Positions 50,354-52,620 of a DNA stretch of 52,620 nucleotides are shown here, piece after piece. Numbering within the stretch: the first letter of the stretch is position 1; each line of letters starts with the position of its first letter. The DNA is from Deltaproteobacteria bacterium. Lineage in GTDB: Bacteria; Desulfobacterota; Desulfuromonadia; Geobacterales; Pseudopelobacteraceae. The notes below the pieces were generated by a model that saw only the letters and a list, made by a program, of their open reading frames with translations, did no database searches and was not told the origin of the DNA. Made by a program: the position numbers and the translations under genes. The DNA is taken from positions 1 to 52,620 of the forward strand of contig JAJYBH010000008.1 of assembly GCA_021779135.1 (NCBI GenBank). The letters run 5' to 3'.

Positions 50354-51370
50354 ATGCGGGAACAGCTTGAACAAATGAGAGATGAGGCCTTGCGCAGCAT
50401 CGTGCAGGCCGTGGATGAAAAAGCCCTTCAGGATATCCGGGTCAGATTCCTGGGCCGGAAAGGTGAACTTACCGCTCTGATGAAGGGTCTGGGTGCTCTT
50501 TCAGCGGAGGAGCGTCCGGTGGTGGGGCAGTTGGTCAATACGATCAAGGATGAGATTGAATCTCATCTCGAAAGCGCCATCAAGACAGCCCGGGAGCAGC
50601 TGATCAATCAGCGCCTCCAGTCGGAGCGTATCGATGTTACGCTTCCGGGAAGGCGTTCTTCCTGCGGCACAAAGCACCCCATTACCCTGGTAATCGAAGA
50701 GGTCAGCGATATCTTTGCCGGGCTCGGGTTTTCGGTGGCCGAGGGGCCGGAGATCGAGCATGACTGGTATAATTTCGAGGCGCTCAATTTCCCACCCGAG
50801 CACCCTGCCCGCGATATGCAGGACACCTTTTTTGTGGAAAACAACCTGCTGCTGCGCACGCATACATCGCCAGTCCAGATTCGTACCATGCTCAAGCAGA
50901 AACCGCCGGTGCGCATCATCGCTCCCGGCACGGTCTACCGCTGCGATTCCGACGCGACCCATTCGCCCATGTTTCACCAGATCGAAGGCCTGATGGTGGA
51001 TAAGGGGGTCACATTCGGGGATCTGAAAGGCATGCTGACGACGTTTACGAACCAACTGTTCGGTCAGAAGACCGGAGTGCGCCTGCGTCCCAGTTTCTTC
51101 CCTTTTACCGAGCCATCCGCCGAGGTTGATATCGCCTGCGTGATCTGTGGCGGCAAGGGTTGCCGGGTCTGCAAGCAGAGTGGCTGGCTGGAGATCCTGG
51201 GGGCAGGCATGGTCGATCCCGAGGTCTACCGCCATGTCAATTATGACGCCAAGGAGATCTCCGGTTTTGCCTTCGGAATGGGGATCGAACGTATTGCGAT
51301 GTTAAAATACGGCATTAACGATATGCGTCTTTTGTTCGAGAATGACGTGCGTTTTCTGCGGCAGTTCTGA
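50354..51370 (+). CDS. pheS: Phenylalanyl-tRNA synthetase alpha subunit
   Basis: IRVRFLGRKGELTALMKGLG, HPITLVIEEVSDIFAGLGFSVAEGPEIEHDWYNFEALNFPPEHPARDMQDTFF, GFAFGMGIERIAMLKYGI. Confidence 0.98.
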   Translation: MREQLEQMRDEALRSIVQAVDEKALQDIRVRFLGRKGELTALMKGLGALSAEERPVVGQLVNTIKDEIESHLESAIKTAREQLINQRLQSERIDVTLPGRRSSCGTKHPITLVIEEVSDIFAGLGFSVAEGPEIEHDWYNFEALNFPPEHPARDMQDTFFVENNLLLRTHTSPVQIRTMLKQKPPVRIIAPGTVYRCDSDATHSPMFHQIEGLMVDKGVTFGDLKGMLTTFTNQLFGQKTGVRLRPSFFPFTEPSAEVDIACVICGGKGCRVCKQSGWLEILGAGMVDPEVYRHVNYDAKEISGFAFGMGIERIAMLKYGINDMRLLFENDVRFLRQF

Positions 51371-51399
51371 CTTCTTGTTATTAGAAACGGTACCCTTAT

Positions 51400-52620
51400 A
51401 TGAAAGTAACCTATAACTGGCTCAAGGAATTCGTTGATTTTGATCTTTCTCCAGAATCGCTTGCTGATCTGCTCACCATGCTGGGTCTCGAAGTGGAGGG
51501 CATGGAGAAGCAGGGTTGCGGAATGGACGATGTTGTCGTTGCCGTGGTCGAGGAAAAACGGCAGCATCCCAATGCCGATAAGCTATCGCTCTGTCGGGTA
51601 AACAATGGCAGCGAGGTAGTGGACGTCGTTTGCGGCGCCCAGAACTTCAAACAGGGCGATACCGTCGCCCTGGCTAAGATTGGCGCGACTCTTCCCGGTG
51701 ACTTTAAAATCAAGCGCTCCAAAATCCGCGGCGAGGAATCCTGTGGAATGCTATGCTCAGAAAAAGAGCTGGGACTGGCAGAGGAGAGCGCCGGCATAAT
51801 GGTGCTTTCTCATGGTCTCCCGCTGGGAACTCCGCTGTTCGAGGCGTTGGGGCTCAAGGATACCTTGCTGGAGATCGGTCTGACTCCGAATCGCGCTGAC
51901 TGTCTGAGCGTCGCGGGTGTTGCCCGTGAGATTGCTGCCAAGCTCGGAATACGTGTGCGCTATCCCGACACGGCGATTGTCGAGGGTGCAGACGCGGCAG
52001 ATGCGACTATCGGTGTCACCATCGAAGACCCCGACCTCTGTCCACGCTATGCCGCCCGCTACATCACCGGATGCACAGTCGCACCTTCTCCGGAATGGTT
52101 GGTCAAACGGCTCAATGCTGTTGGCATGCGTTCCATCAGCAATGTCGTCGATGTAACCAATCTGGTGATGATGGAGCTTGGTCATCCGTTGCACGCCTTC
52201 GATTGCGACCAGTTGGAAGGGCGCAGGATTGTTGTCCGCAGGGCAGGTGAAGGGGAGCTGTTTACCTCGCTTGATGACCAGCAGCGTACGCTTACCACGG
52301 ATGATCTGGTCATCTGTGATGCATCCCGACCGGTGGCGTTGGCCGGAATCATGGGGGGGCTGAACTCGGAAATCTCCGTCGAGACAACCAACATCCTGCT
52401 GGAGAGCGCCTGGTTCAAGCCGGCCGCCATCCGGCGCACCAGCAAACGCCTCGGACTGCATACCGAGTCTTCTCATCGCTTCGAGCGTGGTGCCGACATC
52501 GGCATGGTGCCGCGCGCACTGGACCGGGCCGCCGCGCTGATCGCACAATTGTCGGGTGGAACGATTGCCCGGGGCGTCGTGGATGTGTATCCCGTAAAAA
52601 TAACTCCTCCCGCAATTACT
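51400..52620 (+). CDS. pheT: Phenylalanyl-tRNA synthetase beta subunit, truncated by the right edge
   Basis: ATG 51400, MKVTYNWLKEFVDFDLSPESLADLLTMLGLEVEGMEKQG..., open to the window end; directly follows pheS. Confidence 0.96.
   Translation, partial: MKVTYNWLKEFVDFDLSPESLADLLTMLGLEVEGMEKQGCGMDDVVVAVVEEKRQHPNADKLSLCRVNNGSEVVDVVCGAQNFKQGDTVALAKIGATLPGDFKIKRSKIRGEESCGMLCSEKELGLAEESAGIMVLSHGLPLGTPLFEALGLKDTLLEIGLTPNRADCLSVAGVAREIAAKLGIRVRYPDTAIVEGADAADATIGVTIEDPDLCPRYAARYITGCTVAPSPEWLVKRLNAVGMRSISNVVDVTNLVMMELGHPLHAFDCDQLEGRRIVVRRAGEGELFTSLDDQQRTLTTDDLVICDASRPVALAGIMGGLNSEISVETTNILLESAWFKPAAIRRTSKRLGLHTESSHRFERGADIGMVPRALDRAAALIAQLSGGTIARGVVDVYPVKITPPAIT

Overview
The window is mostly core genome of a Geobacter/Pelobacter-like Desulfuromonadia bacterium. 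This assignment is inferred from gene content and protein style; no search was run. Left to right it contains: the 3' end of a secretin (PilQ/GspD-like), a lipoprotein, a small palindromic REP/MITE-like element, a solitary 2-oxoglutarate dehydrogenase E1 (sucA), a membrane protein with a degenerate receiver domain, a LysM protein and a GspE/PilB/MshE-type ATPase. Next is the translation/transcription operon rimP-nusA-ylxR/L7Ae-infB-rbfA-nrnA-like-truB-rpsO-pnp, then tRNA-His, a TatD/radical-SAM fusion, a TPR protein, ptsP, a HAD phosphatase, a histidine kinase, gap-pgk-tpiA-secG and tRNA-Leu. The right part carries a ResB-like protein, yjbQ, an amino-acid ABC transporter, a DUF3024-like protein, mtaB, a MATE transporter, a large AsmA/DUF748-like protein, cimA, a ComEA-like protein, a small zinc-ribbon ORF missing from the ORF track, rph-rdgB-rlmD, tRNA-Val, and thrS-infC-rpmI-rplT-pheS-pheT (pheT cut by the right edge). 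I saw no CRISPR array, prophage or transposase gene. The items most worth follow-up are the pseudo-receiver/LysM/GspE cluster, the TatD-radical SAM fusion, the structured pnp leader, the probable AUA start of infC with two mutually exclusive hairpins upstream, the unannotated zinc-ribbon microprotein, and the palindromic element beside sucA. All structure calls were made by eye and need computation.
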